64,000 bases of DNA from Gluconacetobacter diazotrophicus PA1 5 (GTDB lineage: Bacteria > Pseudomonadota > Alphaproteobacteria > Acetobacterales > Acetobacteraceae). Position 1 is the stretch's first letter. Each line of letters begins with the position of its first letter. Made by a program: the position numbers and the translations under genes. A model generated the notes under the pieces. That model made no database searches. It was not told the origin of the DNA and was given only the letters and a program-made list of their open reading frames with translations. Below, one piece after another: positions 45,616 to 53,740 of this stretch. Location of the stretch: positions 806,001 to 870,000 of the forward strand of contig NC_011365.1 in assembly GCF_000021325.1 (NCBI RefSeq). Reading direction: 5' to 3'.

Positions 45616-46551
45616 ATGAGCCATATCGATCGTATCGAGGCCCTGCGCGACATGATGCTGATCCGGGCCTTCGAGGAGGCGCTGTCGGCGCGCAAGGACC
45701 ATGGCTTCCAGCTTCTGTCGTCGGGCGAGGAAGCGGTTGCCGTCGGCCTGGCCTCGGCGCTGGAGGCGGGCGATCAGTTGCTGACCGGTGGACGGTCGAT
45801 CGGCCCCATCCTGGCACGCGGCGTGGCGCCCGAGCGGGTCATGGCCGAACTGCTGGGCCGGACCGGCGGCATGAATCGCGGGCGCGCCGGCCGTGGCCAC
45901 ATGTCGGCGCCCGATGACGGCTTTTTCGGCGCGCACGCGGTGGTGGGCGGCAATATCAGCATCGCGGCCGGGGTGGCGCTGGCCCGGCAGATGGACGGGA
46001 CCGGCGGCATTGTCGTCATCCTGTTCGGCGACGGTGCCTGCGGCGCCGGGGCGCTGCACGAAACGCTGAACATGGCGGCCCTGTGGAAGCTGCCGCTGCT
46101 GTTCGTGTGCAACAACAACCAGCTTTCGGTTTCGACCGCGCGCGAGGCTGCGCTGGCCGTCCCGCGCCTGTCGGACCTGGGGGCCACGTTCGGATTGTGG
46201 GCCCGGACGATCGACGGGCTGGATGTCGGCCTGGTCGCCGCCACCGCCGCCGAGGCCGTCCGCCATGTCCGCGACGGACGGGGGCCGGCCTTTCTGGAAT
46301 GCACGTCCATCCGCCTGCGCTCGCACTCCACCACGGCGCGGGAGACCCGCAGCCGGGCCGAACTGACCGCGCTGCGGACGCATTGCCCGATCGAGCGCAC
46401 GATCACGGCCCTGCGGACCGAAGGCATCCTGGATGCGGCGGATCTGGAGCGGATGCAGCAGCAGGCGACCAGCCGCGCGACACAGGCCCTGGCCTATGCC
46501 GACGCCTCACCCTACCCGGACGCAGAGGAGGTCCTGCATCATGTTGGATAG
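45616..46551 (+). CDS. 2-oxoacid dehydrogenase E1 component, alpha subunit (TPP-dependent)
   Basis: A 311-residue thiamine-diphosphate enzyme subunit of the pyruvate/acetoin/branched-chain dehydrogenase E1-alpha family. The TPP/Mg motif runs from GDGACGAGALHETLN (GDG at 138-140) to the NN pair (166-167) in FVCNNNQLS, and GRAGRGHMSAPDDGFFGAHAVVGGNISIAAGVALA is the conserved active-site loop region. It is the short form, typical of acetoin or biosynthetic types. It overlaps the beta-subunit gene by 11 bases. With E1-beta it would decarboxylate a 2-oxo acid and acylate a lipoyl domain; the substrate cannot be read from sequence. Confidence 0.88.
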   Translation: MSHIDRIEALRDMMLIRAFEEALSARKDHGFQLLSSGEEAVAVGLASALEAGDQLLTGGRSIGPILARGVAPERVMAELLGRTGGMNRGRAGRGHMSAPDDGFFGAHAVVGGNISIAAGVALARQMDGTGGIVVILFGDGACGAGALHETLNMAALWKLPLLFVCNNNQLSVSTAREAALAVPRLSDLGATFGLWARTIDGLDVGLVAATAAEAVRHVRDGRGPAFLECTSIRLRSHSTTARETRSRAELTALRTHCPIERTITALRTEGILDAADLERMQQQATSRATQALAYADASPYPDAEEVLHHVG

Positions 46552-47530
46552 CCATGGCCTGACAACCACCCGGATGTTCTTTCGCGAGGGCGTCGCGCGC
46601 GCCGTCCGCGAGGAAATGACGCGTGATCCCCGTATCCTGATCATGGGGCAGGACGTCGGGGCCTTCGGCGGTTCCTACCGGGAATTCGATGGGCTGTACC
46701 CGATCTTCGGGCCCGGGCGCATTCGCGACACGCCGGTGGCGGAAGCCGCCACCATCGGAATTGCCGCCGGCGCCGCCGCCGCCGGGTATCGCCCGCTGGT
46801 CAGCATCACCTACATGGATTTCCTGATGCTGGGCTTCGACGCGCTGATCAATTACGCGGCCAAGCTGCGCTATAAATCGGCCGGGACCCTGACGGCGCCG
46901 CTGGTGGTGAAGACGACGGCCGGCGCGCACGGCCAGGGCGTGGCCCATTCGCAATGCATCGAGGCCTGGCTGATGAGCGTCCCGGGCCTGACGGTCGTGG
47001 CGCCGGCCACCCCGGCCGACGCCTACGGGCTGATGAAGACGGCCCTGCGGCATGACGGGCCCGTCGTCTATATCGACCACAAGCGGCTGTTCCCCGCCCC
47101 GGGCGAGGTGCCGGTGATCGAGGAACCGGTTCCCTTCGGGCAGGCCTGCGTCCGGCGCACGGGGCGGGACGTGACGCTGGTCACCCATGGCTACATGGTC
47201 CAGGTGGCCCTGGAGGCGGCGCGCGCGCTCGAATACCAGGACATATCCTGCGAAGTCATCGACCTGCGCAGCCTGGCGCCGCTGGACATCGGAACCGTGA
47301 CGGCGTCCGTCGCGCGGACGGGGCGATTGCTGACCCTGGAGGAAGGCCAGACCGTCTGCGGCGTCGGCGCCGAGGTGGCCAGCCAGATGTTCGAACGGAT
47401 CGGCCCCAGGCCGTGGATCCGCATCGGCGCCCTTCCCGCGCCCGTTTCATCGAATCCGGTTCTGGAGACGGCGTGCGTTCCCGATGCGGCACGCGTTGCC
47501 CGAACCGTGTGCGCGCTTATGGCGCAATAG
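46541..47530 (+). CDS. 2-oxoacid dehydrogenase E1 component, beta subunit
   Basis: A 329-residue E1-beta subunit. It has RILIMGQDVGAFGGSYREFDGLYPIFGPGRIRDTPVAEAATIGIAAGAA with the TPP-activating glutamate Glu68, KTTAGAHGQGVAHSQCIEAWLMSVPGLTVVAPATPADAYGLMKTAL, and the C-terminal transketolase domain with VIDLRSLAPLD and RLLTLEEGQTVCGVGAEV. All expected blocks are present, so the enzyme looks active. The start at 46541 lies inside the E1-alpha end. No E2 catalytic or E3 gene follows; instead a free lipoyl domain is encoded 137 bases downstream. Confidence 0.9.
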   Translation: MLDSHGLTTTRMFFREGVARAVREEMTRDPRILIMGQDVGAFGGSYREFDGLYPIFGPGRIRDTPVAEAATIGIAAGAAAAGYRPLVSITYMDFLMLGFDALINYAAKLRYKSAGTLTAPLVVKTTAGAHGQGVAHSQCIEAWLMSVPGLTVVAPATPADAYGLMKTALRHDGPVVYIDHKRLFPAPGEVPVIEEPVPFGQACVRRTGRDVTLVTHGYMVQVALEAARALEYQDISCEVIDLRSLAPLDIGTVTASVARTGRLLTLEEGQTVCGVGAEVASQMFERIGPRPWIRIGALPAPVSSNPVLETACVPDAARVARTVCALMAQ

Positions 47531-47633
47531 AGCAGATCGTGGTCGGGTGAAATCACCTGACCACGTGAAGATGCTCGGAAAACAAAAGACTGGAGCAATT
47601 CAGCTGGTTCTATCCGATGACTGATTGCTCCAG
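47530..47633. repeat. Composite element of two palindromic units between E1-beta and the lipoyl gene
   Basis: Unit 1 (47530-47576) has an inner 13-bp stem, 47538-47550 against 47553-47565, with one G-T wobble, and an outer GAGCA/TGCTC stem. Unit 2 (47590-47633) has CTGGAGCAAT against ATTGCTCCAG, perfect over 10 bp and extendable to 13 with one bulged T, around a 17-base loop. Both contain GAGCA. The structure resembles REP/RIME-type intergenic palindromes of proteobacteria. It could act as mRNA stability or attenuation element within the operon. Confidence 0.6.
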
Positions 47634-47667
47634 AGCGCGATCGACCACCCAAACCAGGAAAACATGC

Positions 47668-47973
47668 ATGATCTACCAATTATCCGTTCCCGCCGCGGTG
47701 CCCGGGGTCGAGGAAATTCGTATCCTCGAATGGCATGGCGATGCCGGGACCGCCTTTGCGCCGGGCGACCTGATTGTCGAACTGGAGACCCACAAGGCGG
47801 TCGTCGAGGTGCGGGCGGGCCAGGCCGGCATCCTGCGGGCAATTCACGCCCAGCCCGGCGACTGGTGCGCGGTCGGGCTGCGGCTGGCGCTGTTCAGCGA
47901 CGAGGCGGACGAGCCCCTGCCCGACGGGGATGTCGCGGCAGCCGACATCCCCGTCGCGTTCGAAATTACCTGA
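47668..47973 (+). CDS. Free-standing lipoyl (biotinyl/lipoyl-attachment) domain protein
   Basis: A 101-residue protein that is a single lipoyl-domain hammerhead: EIRILEWHGDAGTAFAPGDLIVELETHKAVVEVRAGQAGILRAIHAQPGDWCAVGLRLALF (parts). The attachment turn is ETHKA, with Lys43 in the position of the lipoylated lysine of ETDKA. No E2 catalytic or subunit-binding domain follows. It has an AGGA ribosome site. By context it would be the acyl acceptor of the adjacent E1. Its 3' end overlaps by 8 bases the 3' end of the oppositely oriented SGNH-like gene, a tail-to-tail overlap. Confidence 0.82.
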   Translation: MIYQLSVPAAVPGVEEIRILEWHGDAGTAFAPGDLIVELETHKAVVEVRAGQAGILRAIHAQPGDWCAVGLRLALFSDEADEPLPDGDVAAADIPVAFEIT

Positions 47974-49330
47974 CCAGGGCGGCAGGAGTTCCGACCGGTC
48001 GCGTTTCCGACAGCGCCTGGAGGATCTCCTGCCTCAGGGCCACCGCCATCTGTCCGCTTTGGTGAATTCCGTCCGGCAGATGCATGCCCCCGCCGAGTTC
48101 GGCACCCAGCGCGTCGACGTCGATGATGGTCAGGTCGCGGCTTTCCGCCACGTCATGCAGCATCAGGTTCCATTCCTTGGCGGCGATATTGGACAGCGTG
48201 TCGCTGAGCGGGGCATCGAAGGCCAGGTAGCTGGAGATATCCTCGTATCCCGACGTCGACATGCGATTGAGCACCATGACGCGGCTTCTGGTCGTGGCGG
48301 CCAGGGTATCGATCAGCGTTTCGTAATCGCGGCGGATCGCATCCACCGGGCGCCTGACCGATTCGAAGGAACCGGCGATCCACGCCCGGATGGCCGGGCC
48401 CGCCGCCGCCAGGTGGTGACGTATGACATGCAGGGGGTAGCCCAGCGTCCGGTGACGCAGGATCGCCTGCGGTTCCACGCTCAGGGACAGCAGAACGGCG
48501 TCCGGCGGCCCGAGACGGGTCGAACCGTCGGCACCGAACACCGTGTAGCGATCCTTCAGCGGTGCGTTCTGCAGGACCGACAGCAACGCCCCGGCGAACA
48601 TCCAGTCATCCGCCGTCGGCGCCACCGCCCCGCTGCCCAGGAAACGCCGCAGATCCTCGGCGATCGCATCGAACTGCGCCGGAGTCCGCGACAACTGGTC
48701 GATCAGGATCGGCGTGCAGGGGGCGACGGGATGATCGGGCACAAAGACGAACTGCGAGGATCGCCGTTCGGCTTCGAACATTTCCAGGAACGCGGATTGC
48801 TCGCCCAGTACGACGCCGGCCGCGTCGCAGACCCCCATGCTGAGCAGCGTGACAGGTGTCTCCCCGTCCTCATGCCACCACGCGCGGCTGCGTCCGAACC
48901 AGCCGGAAAGCAGGCCCGCATGCACGTCGGCCAGGGCCGTCATCCGCCGCCCGGCCAGCATCAGCAGACGAAGGCGCCCCGGATCGTCGTCCTGGACCTC
49001 GCCGTCGGGTTCGATATGGCCCAGGATCGTATTCGGGTCCCATGTATCGACACCGCGAATGGCCAGGTAGCCGCCGCGGGCCATGTCGTCCTGCACGGTC
49101 AGGCGGCCGGACACACGGGGCGCGAAGGCCACCTGCATCTCCAGTTCCCCGGCCATGGACGCGCCGGCGGCAATCCGCACACCCGATGGTTCCAGGCTGA
49201 TATTGCAATAGGCGACCGGCTGACCGGCCCGACAGAACTGGCCGGATTCACGCAGCCAGCGCAGGCTGGAACGAACAATGGTATAGCCGTCGGCCTTGAG
49301 CGCGCCGAAACGCAGGGGAATCCTGTTCAT
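47966..49330 (-). CDS. Large SGNH-like protein with beta-rich N-terminal region
   Basis: A 454-residue protein without signal peptide. Residues 1-120 are beta-rich and include ESGQFCRAGQPVAYCNISL, which resembles one half of a lipoyl/biotinyl hammerhead. Residues from about 190 on form an SGNH-like domain with DAVLLSLS, RVMVLNRMSTSGYED (Asn-block-like) and a clear block V, LPDGIHQSG, with Asp420 and His423. I cannot place a GDS serine with confidence. It resembles the product of 42901-43701 in its C-terminal half. It is coupled by ATGA overlap to the upstream lipoyl-like gene. A hydrolase or O-acyltransferase acting on the acyl carrier is a plausible but unproven role. Confidence 0.72.
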   Translation of the reverse strand: MNRIPLRFGALKADGYTIVRSSLRWLRESGQFCRAGQPVAYCNISLEPSGVRIAAGASMAGELEMQVAFAPRVSGRLTVQDDMARGGYLAIRGVDTWDPNTILGHIEPDGEVQDDDPGRLRLLMLAGRRMTALADVHAGLLSGWFGRSRAWWHEDGETPVTLLSMGVCDAAGVVLGEQSAFLEMFEAERRSSQFVFVPDHPVAPCTPILIDQLSRTPAQFDAIAEDLRRFLGSGAVAPTADDWMFAGALLSVLQNAPLKDRYTVFGADGSTRLGPPDAVLLSLSVEPQAILRHRTLGYPLHVIRHHLAAAGPAIRAWIAGSFESVRRPVDAIRRDYETLIDTLAATTRSRVMVLNRMSTSGYEDISSYLAFDAPLSDTLSNIAAKEWNLMLHDVAESRDLTIIDVDALGAELGGGMHLPDGIHQSGQMAVALRQEILQALSETRPVGTPAALVR

Positions 49331-49695
49331 GAATGCCGTCCTGTCCACATGCCGTCGTGATGAATGATACCGGCCACGGTGCAGCGCACCGGCCGATCCA
49401 CCTCCTGATCCAGGGATTCGTCGGGATCGGTGGAAAACAGCGCCAGACGATCGCCAAGGGCGCAGTACTGTCCCGGCGACAGGTCGATCCGCCGCAGGAA
49501 GACGGCCTCGCGCAGCACCACTCGATAATAGGAAACCGGCGGACATTCCTGGGCAAACGCACTGCTGAGATCGACGCTGAGGTCCATCAGCTTGCTGCCC
49601 ATCCGCAGCGCCGCATCGGGCGCGGCATAGACACATTCCGTGGTCGCGCCGGACATCTGGGGAATGAGTGAAGTGAGCTTGAATTCATAGAGCAT
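49327..49695 (-). CDS. Lipoyl-like domain protein without an attachment lysine motif
   Basis: A 122-residue protein whose C-terminal half, DLSPGQYCALGDRLALFSTDPDESL, closely parallels GDWCAVGLRLALFSDEADEPL of the free lipoyl protein 1.4 kb away. The ETHKA turn is replaced by a different, longer segment (SSAFAQECPPVSYYRVVL), so it should not be lipoylated. It may be a structural paralogue that pairs with the carrier or the SGNH-like enzyme. It starts at 49695, next to a long divergent promoter region, and its stop overlaps the next start (ATGA). I know of no named family for it. Confidence 0.62.
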   Translation of the reverse strand: MLYEFKLTSLIPQMSGATTECVYAAPDAALRMGSKLMDLSVDLSSAFAQECPPVSYYRVVLREAVFLRRIDLSPGQYCALGDRLALFSTDPDESLDQEVDRPVRCTVAGIIHHDGMWTGRHS

Positions 49696-50196
49696 GCAGC
49701 CCCTCGCCCCGTAATGTAATTATTGAAAATTATACTGATTATATTGCCATATTTGATCGCTTCGGGTGCGGAATATATCCGGATCGAAAAGCAACGAAAC
49801 AGCAAACGCCCTTCCTTTCGGTACGTTCCCCCACCGCCCGCACCGTTTCTCCGATATGGCCGATTTTGTCTCGTATTGTGGATTTTCCGTTGCGTTGTCA
49901 TGGCTCTTGCCGATCGACGATATTTCTCCATACCCTGCCGCGGCTGGCGTCCTCGCCCTGATCTTCCTGTCACGACCAAACCGGGGCTGGAACGGGGTGC
50001 AACCGCCTCGTGCCTGCGGCGTAATCATCGGGCAATGCTCGACCGATCGAGATCAGTGGGACTGATCGTCCCATCGCCGGACGGCACGAGAGCGATGGTC
50101 CGGCAAAAACCGAAAAATTCGAGCCCGCGTGATTTTATATATTATCCTATCGGACCATATGACAAATTCCATTTAATACAGGGAATACGGAATACC
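49696..50196. promoter_or_regulatory. Divergent intergenic region between the lipoyl-like gene and the GT87-like gene
   Basis: About 500 bases with no supported gene. An open frame does run through it into the glycosyltransferase gene, but its first 158 residues are of mixed, non-family character. Both ends are AT-rich (49715-49760 and 50110-50195), the middle is GC-rich. It must hold promoters for both directions; I cannot assign boxes. Confidence 0.5.
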
Positions 50197-51510
50197 ATGC
50201 AAAACCTGCGCATATCCCTGACCAAAGGGAATTGGAGCATGACAATTTCCCTCCTGATATCGTTGGCTATTTTATCGATATTTATCAATATATGGTTTCC
50301 TCTATATTTTATAAAACCTCCCCTGTTCATGGCCGATTTCCGCGACTGCTATTACGACGCGGCCGATGCCGTGCTGAGGCATGGCAGGGGCGCGCTGGTT
50401 CCGTTTCTCATGAACAGAAAATTCGTCAATTGGCCCATCGACGTCTACCTGTTCGCCCCGTTCCCCTATATGGGCCCCACCGGGGCGGCGATCGTCTTTT
50501 CCATTCTGGGGCTGCTGGCCGTGGTCGGGTCCTTCCTGATCCTGACGAAAGGGTGCAACACCAGGAAGAAGATTCTGGTGTTCTTCCTTTTTATCTGCAA
50601 CGGCCCTTTGTGGTACAGCATGTTCGACATGGGCAACACGACCCATTTCATATTCCTCCTGCTTATCCTGAGCCTCGGCCTGCTGAAGAAGAAGCGGATG
50701 TATTCCGTTGGCCTGCTGATCGGATTTTCCGCCACCATCAAGCCGATGATTTCGATCTTCTTCCTCTATTTCCTGTATCGGCGAAACTGGCGCGCCGCCG
50801 GGGCCTGCGCGGCGATCGTGGCCGTGACGGCCGTATCGTCCGTGGCGGTCTTCGGCTGGCCTGTCACGCGCGGATGGTACGAGTGGTGCATTGTCCGCTA
50901 TACGCAGCAGACCATCGGCGCCTTCAACAATCAGTCCATCAACGCGTTCCTGCTGCGGCTTGCGACAGGGCCGAAATATGTCTTCGACTGGTATCTGCAT
51001 GACCTGCCGTTTTCCATGACCCTGGTGTCGAAGGCATTGGCGATCGTCATCCTCGCGCTGACCACCATCGCGAGCCTGGCCTGGCGATCCCGGGCAGCCC
51101 GGACGGGCCGGAGCGCGGCTGACCTGTCGGATATATTCGATTTTTCGCTGTTGATCGCATTCTGCGTCATCACCAGCCCCGTATCGTGGACGCATTATTA
51201 TCTGCTGCTGCTGATGCCGTGGAGTGCCTACATCACAGGCCGGCTGCCGTTGCATGGCGGCCCGCTGACGGACAGGCTGGTCTGGTGCAGCATCATACTC
51301 GTTTCGATGCCGGTGACCTATCCGTCCATCCTGGCAGGCCGCATCGGGTTCCTCGCCACACGCACGCTTGCATCGGCATGGCTGATCGGTGCGGTGCTCT
51401 TCCTGATCGCGTTGTGCCGCAGCGGCCTGCTCGCACGATCGACAGCACGTATTCCTGATGGTATCAGCACGCGGAAGACCGAGGACACCATGGCGCTGTC
51501 GCGCTTCTGA
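50197..51510 (+). CDS. GT87-like (DUF2029) membrane glycosyltransferase
   Basis: A 437-residue polytopic membrane protein with about ten helices, consistent with GT-C fold polyprenol-phosphate-mannose-dependent transferases of family GT87. The first periplasmic loop contains LFMADFRDCYYDAADAVLRHGRG, with the acidic pair that is catalytic in this group; GFSATIKPMISIFFLYFLYRRNWRAAG and TSPVSWTHYYLLLLMPW match the typical inner blocks. It would use a lipid-linked sugar in the periplasm. The start at 50197 precedes the first helix; ATG 50239 is a poor alternative because its GGAG is too close. Codon use at the N terminus is more AT-rich than in neighbours. Confidence 0.8.
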   Translation: MQNLRISLTKGNWSMTISLLISLAILSIFINIWFPLYFIKPPLFMADFRDCYYDAADAVLRHGRGALVPFLMNRKFVNWPIDVYLFAPFPYMGPTGAAIVFSILGLLAVVGSFLILTKGCNTRKKILVFFLFICNGPLWYSMFDMGNTTHFIFLLLILSLGLLKKKRMYSVGLLIGFSATIKPMISIFFLYFLYRRNWRAAGACAAIVAVTAVSSVAVFGWPVTRGWYEWCIVRYTQQTIGAFNNQSINAFLLRLATGPKYVFDWYLHDLPFSMTLVSKALAIVILALTTIASLAWRSRAARTGRSAADLSDIFDFSLLIAFCVITSPVSWTHYYLLLLMPWSAYITGRLPLHGGPLTDRLVWCSIILVSMPVTYPSILAGRIGFLATRTLASAWLIGAVLFLIALCRSGLLARSTARIPDGISTRKTEDTMALSRF

Positions 51511-51538
51511 CGGGGTCTCCGGCTTCGCGGGGCGATCG

Positions 51539-51562
51539 AGATGAGGGGCGATCCCCTCATCT
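51539..51562. terminator. Hairpin between convergent genes
   Basis: AGATGAGGGG (51539-51548) and CCCCTCATCT (51553-51562) form a perfect 10-bp stem with a CGAT loop, between the ends of the GT87-like gene and the convergent SMR-like gene. No T run follows. Position fits a shared bidirectional terminator. Confidence 0.5.
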
Positions 51563-51571
51563 GGAGCCGCG

Positions 51572-51952
51572 CTATTGCGCGCGTGCCATGATGACGACGC
51601 CGGACAGAATCACCAGCAGGCCGATGATTCGCGTGGGGTGGATCTGCTCGCCCAGCAGGACGATGCCCGCCCCCACGGTCATGACGATGCCCAGCGCAAC
51701 GCAAGGATAGGCCTGGGAGACGTCGATACGCGCCAGGACCAGAAGCCACACGACGGCGCTGGAACCGAAGGCCAGCAATCCCAGCACGATCGACGGATTC
51801 AGCGCCACCGCCGCGAAGACCTGTCGCAGGTCGGACCGGGTGGCGATCACGGCCTGCACCGACGGGGCGGACATCCCCATCTTCAGCAGGATCTGGGCCG
51901 AGGACGACAATAGAACGCTGAACAGCACGAGAGAAACCGTCCCGAATTTCAT
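51572..51952 (-). CDS. SMR/EamA-type four-helix membrane protein
   Basis: A 126-residue protein with four hydrophobic helices, as in small multidrug resistance and ArnE/ArnF-like proteins. Elements are SLVLFSVLLSSSAQILLKMGMS with the Ala-Gln-Lys pattern of EamA halves, DVSQAYPCVALGIVMTVGAGIVLLGEQIH and RIIGLLVILSGVVIMAR. In glycolipid gene clusters such proteins are thought to flip undecaprenyl-linked sugars. CAGGAG lies eight bases before the ATG, and it shares an ATGA junction with the upstream membrane protein gene. No SMR glutamate in the first helix is seen, which argues against cation drug export. Confidence 0.8.
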   Translation of the reverse strand: MKFGTVSLVLFSVLLSSSAQILLKMGMSAPSVQAVIATRSDLRQVFAAVALNPSIVLGLLAFGSSAVVWLLVLARIDVSQAYPCVALGIVMTVGAGIVLLGEQIHPTRIIGLLVILSGVVIMARAQ

Positions 51953-53703
51953 GATTGGGTGCTCCTGGAGGAAAAGAGGCAAAGCCGTCCGAAACGGGCG
52001 AGGGGCGGTCGCGGGTCGGTCCGGGCGCAGCCATCGACGACATAGGCGATGCCGTTCCGGGCCGCGTAATCCAGACGGTCCGGCAGGGTCTTCAGTGCCC
52101 GGACTTCGGTGATTCTGGCGTGCCACGTGGGGTAATAGGCGGGCGCCCACATCACCGCCGCCCCCGCGGGGGACGAGACCCATGACTGCCGATGGGAAAA
52201 ATAGGTGAAGACGGGCGCCCCCTCTGAAAGCCCGTCCTGAAACGCGTCGTTCTTCGCCGACATGCCCATTCCCCATGATATCCCGGGCGGGTTGAGGAAC
52301 AGGGCGTCCACGGCCGTATGAGCCCGCGCCCATGTGCCCAGGGCCTGCCAGTCGTCGCGCTTCTGGACGGCGACCCGGCTTGAAACGGCGGCGCGATAGA
52401 TCAGTGCCACGTTGAAGGCGACCCCGGCCAGCAGGAGCGCCGGCGCCGCGTAACGGCGCAGGCCGACCGCCACCGCCGGCCGCCACCGCCGCACCACCAG
52501 AAGCACGAGGACCAGCGGCATGAAGATCTTGAGCGTGCAGGACAGCACAAAGAGCAAGGGGGCCCACACGAGGCGATCCGACGCCGTGCCGGAAAAGACC
52601 CACCTGGTCGCCAGTGCGGCGACGGCGATGGCCGACAACATGTGAACCGTGCTGCCCGAGCGCAGCAGATGCAGGTTCAGCAGCAGGCGGGAATGGCTGA
52701 GGAACGGAAGAAACACACCCGCGATCCAGACGGAGGCCGCCCCCCACAACGCGGCCTTCAGGGCGGCGCGCGATGTCGGCAGCATCGACGCGGTCGCAAG
52801 GCCGCAGCAGAAAATGACCGCAAGCAGGCCCTGTTCCCGGTGGCTCGTGCTCCAGATCAGGAAATGGTACGGGAAGAACGACTGCAGGAAGCCGACATAG
52901 TCGAAGGAAGGTGCCTCCCGCGTATAGGGGTTGGCCAGGATGTTATGGACAACCGGAGCGGCGAACGCCGCAAGGATCCCGACCCCCCAGGCCGCCTGAC
53001 GCGCGAGCGTACGCCCGGCCACTCCGTGGTGCCGCCAGTGCGACCAGATGATGAAGACGAGTGGCACCAGGGTCCAGACACCGACGAACGCATTCAGGAA
53101 GAACGTCACCCCGTTCACGGCCAGCGAAGCGGTGATCCGTCCCCGTCCGGCCCAGACCAGCGCCAGGAGCATCGTGCCGTTTGCCATTTCGGAGTGCGTG
53201 AAACTGCTGATCAGCAGGCCACCCACGCCGGCATTGGAAAATCCCCGGATCGTCGATGAAAGCAGGACGAGGGCCGTGAATGTCGCCACCTCCATCACGG
53301 ATCCGCATTCCAGAAGGGTCGCCCATTCCATGATGCTGAACACCAGGATCATGCGCGACAGAATCTGGAAGGCGAACAGGATCGTATAGACATGGGGCCC
53401 GTTCGCGCTTCCGGACAGCATCTGCCAGAAGCCGGATGCGTAGAAGCGCAGGCTCTGTATGAACGGGTCGGTCGCGAATTGCGGCTCGTGATACAGGCCC
53501 GCCAGGATCGGCATCTGATAGTAATTGTTCTCCTCCCCGGCGGCGTATCCCGACAGGGCCAGCGAAAGCAGCGTTCCGACCAACATGACGGCGAACGTCG
53601 CGCGCCGGTCGGGCACGGGCCTGGCATGGTCGGGAAACGACCAGGGGCGCACGGCCGCCGGGGCTGGCGCTTCCAGGGGCGGGAAGGTATCGGACAGGTT
53701 CAT
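51949..53703 (-). CDS. Multi-pass membrane protein, GT-C-like, paralogue 1
   Basis: A 584-residue protein with roughly twelve helices and a soluble C-terminal domain of about 130 residues. The N-terminal loop after the first helix reads NNYYQMPILAGLYHEPQFATDPFIQSLRFYASGFW (in parts), and further blocks are NGVTFFLNAFVGVWT and FFPYHFLIWSTSHREQ. The C-terminal part (DDWQALGTWARAHTAVDALFLNPPG, then FTYFSHRQSWV) resembles that of uncharacterised membrane proteins of the DUF6798 kind. The topology fits a GT-C glycosyltransferase but the function is not established. It is a tandem duplicate of the next gene. TGGAG lies nine bases before the start. Confidence 0.72.
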   Translation of the reverse strand: MNLSDTFPPLEAPAPAAVRPWSFPDHARPVPDRRATFAVMLVGTLLSLALSGYAAGEENNYYQMPILAGLYHEPQFATDPFIQSLRFYASGFWQMLSGSANGPHVYTILFAFQILSRMILVFSIMEWATLLECGSVMEVATFTALVLLSSTIRGFSNAGVGGLLISSFTHSEMANGTMLLALVWAGRGRITASLAVNGVTFFLNAFVGVWTLVPLVFIIWSHWRHHGVAGRTLARQAAWGVGILAAFAAPVVHNILANPYTREAPSFDYVGFLQSFFPYHFLIWSTSHREQGLLAVIFCCGLATASMLPTSRAALKAALWGAASVWIAGVFLPFLSHSRLLLNLHLLRSGSTVHMLSAIAVAALATRWVFSGTASDRLVWAPLLFVLSCTLKIFMPLVLVLLVVRRWRPAVAVGLRRYAAPALLLAGVAFNVALIYRAAVSSRVAVQKRDDWQALGTWARAHTAVDALFLNPPGISWGMGMSAKNDAFQDGLSEGAPVFTYFSHRQSWVSSPAGAAVMWAPAYYPTWHARITEVRALKTLPDRLDYAARNGIAYVVDGCARTDPRPPLARFGRLCLFSSRSTQS

Positions 53704-53740
53704 GTCAGGTCGCTCCAGCCGCCCAGGGACGTGGCTTCCG

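Noticed and set aside
49723-50196. In-frame N-terminal extension of the GT87-like protein
   Set aside because: The extension lacks a signal or helix pattern suitable for the family and has AT-rich promoter-like sequence; the first helix follows ATG 50197 closely.
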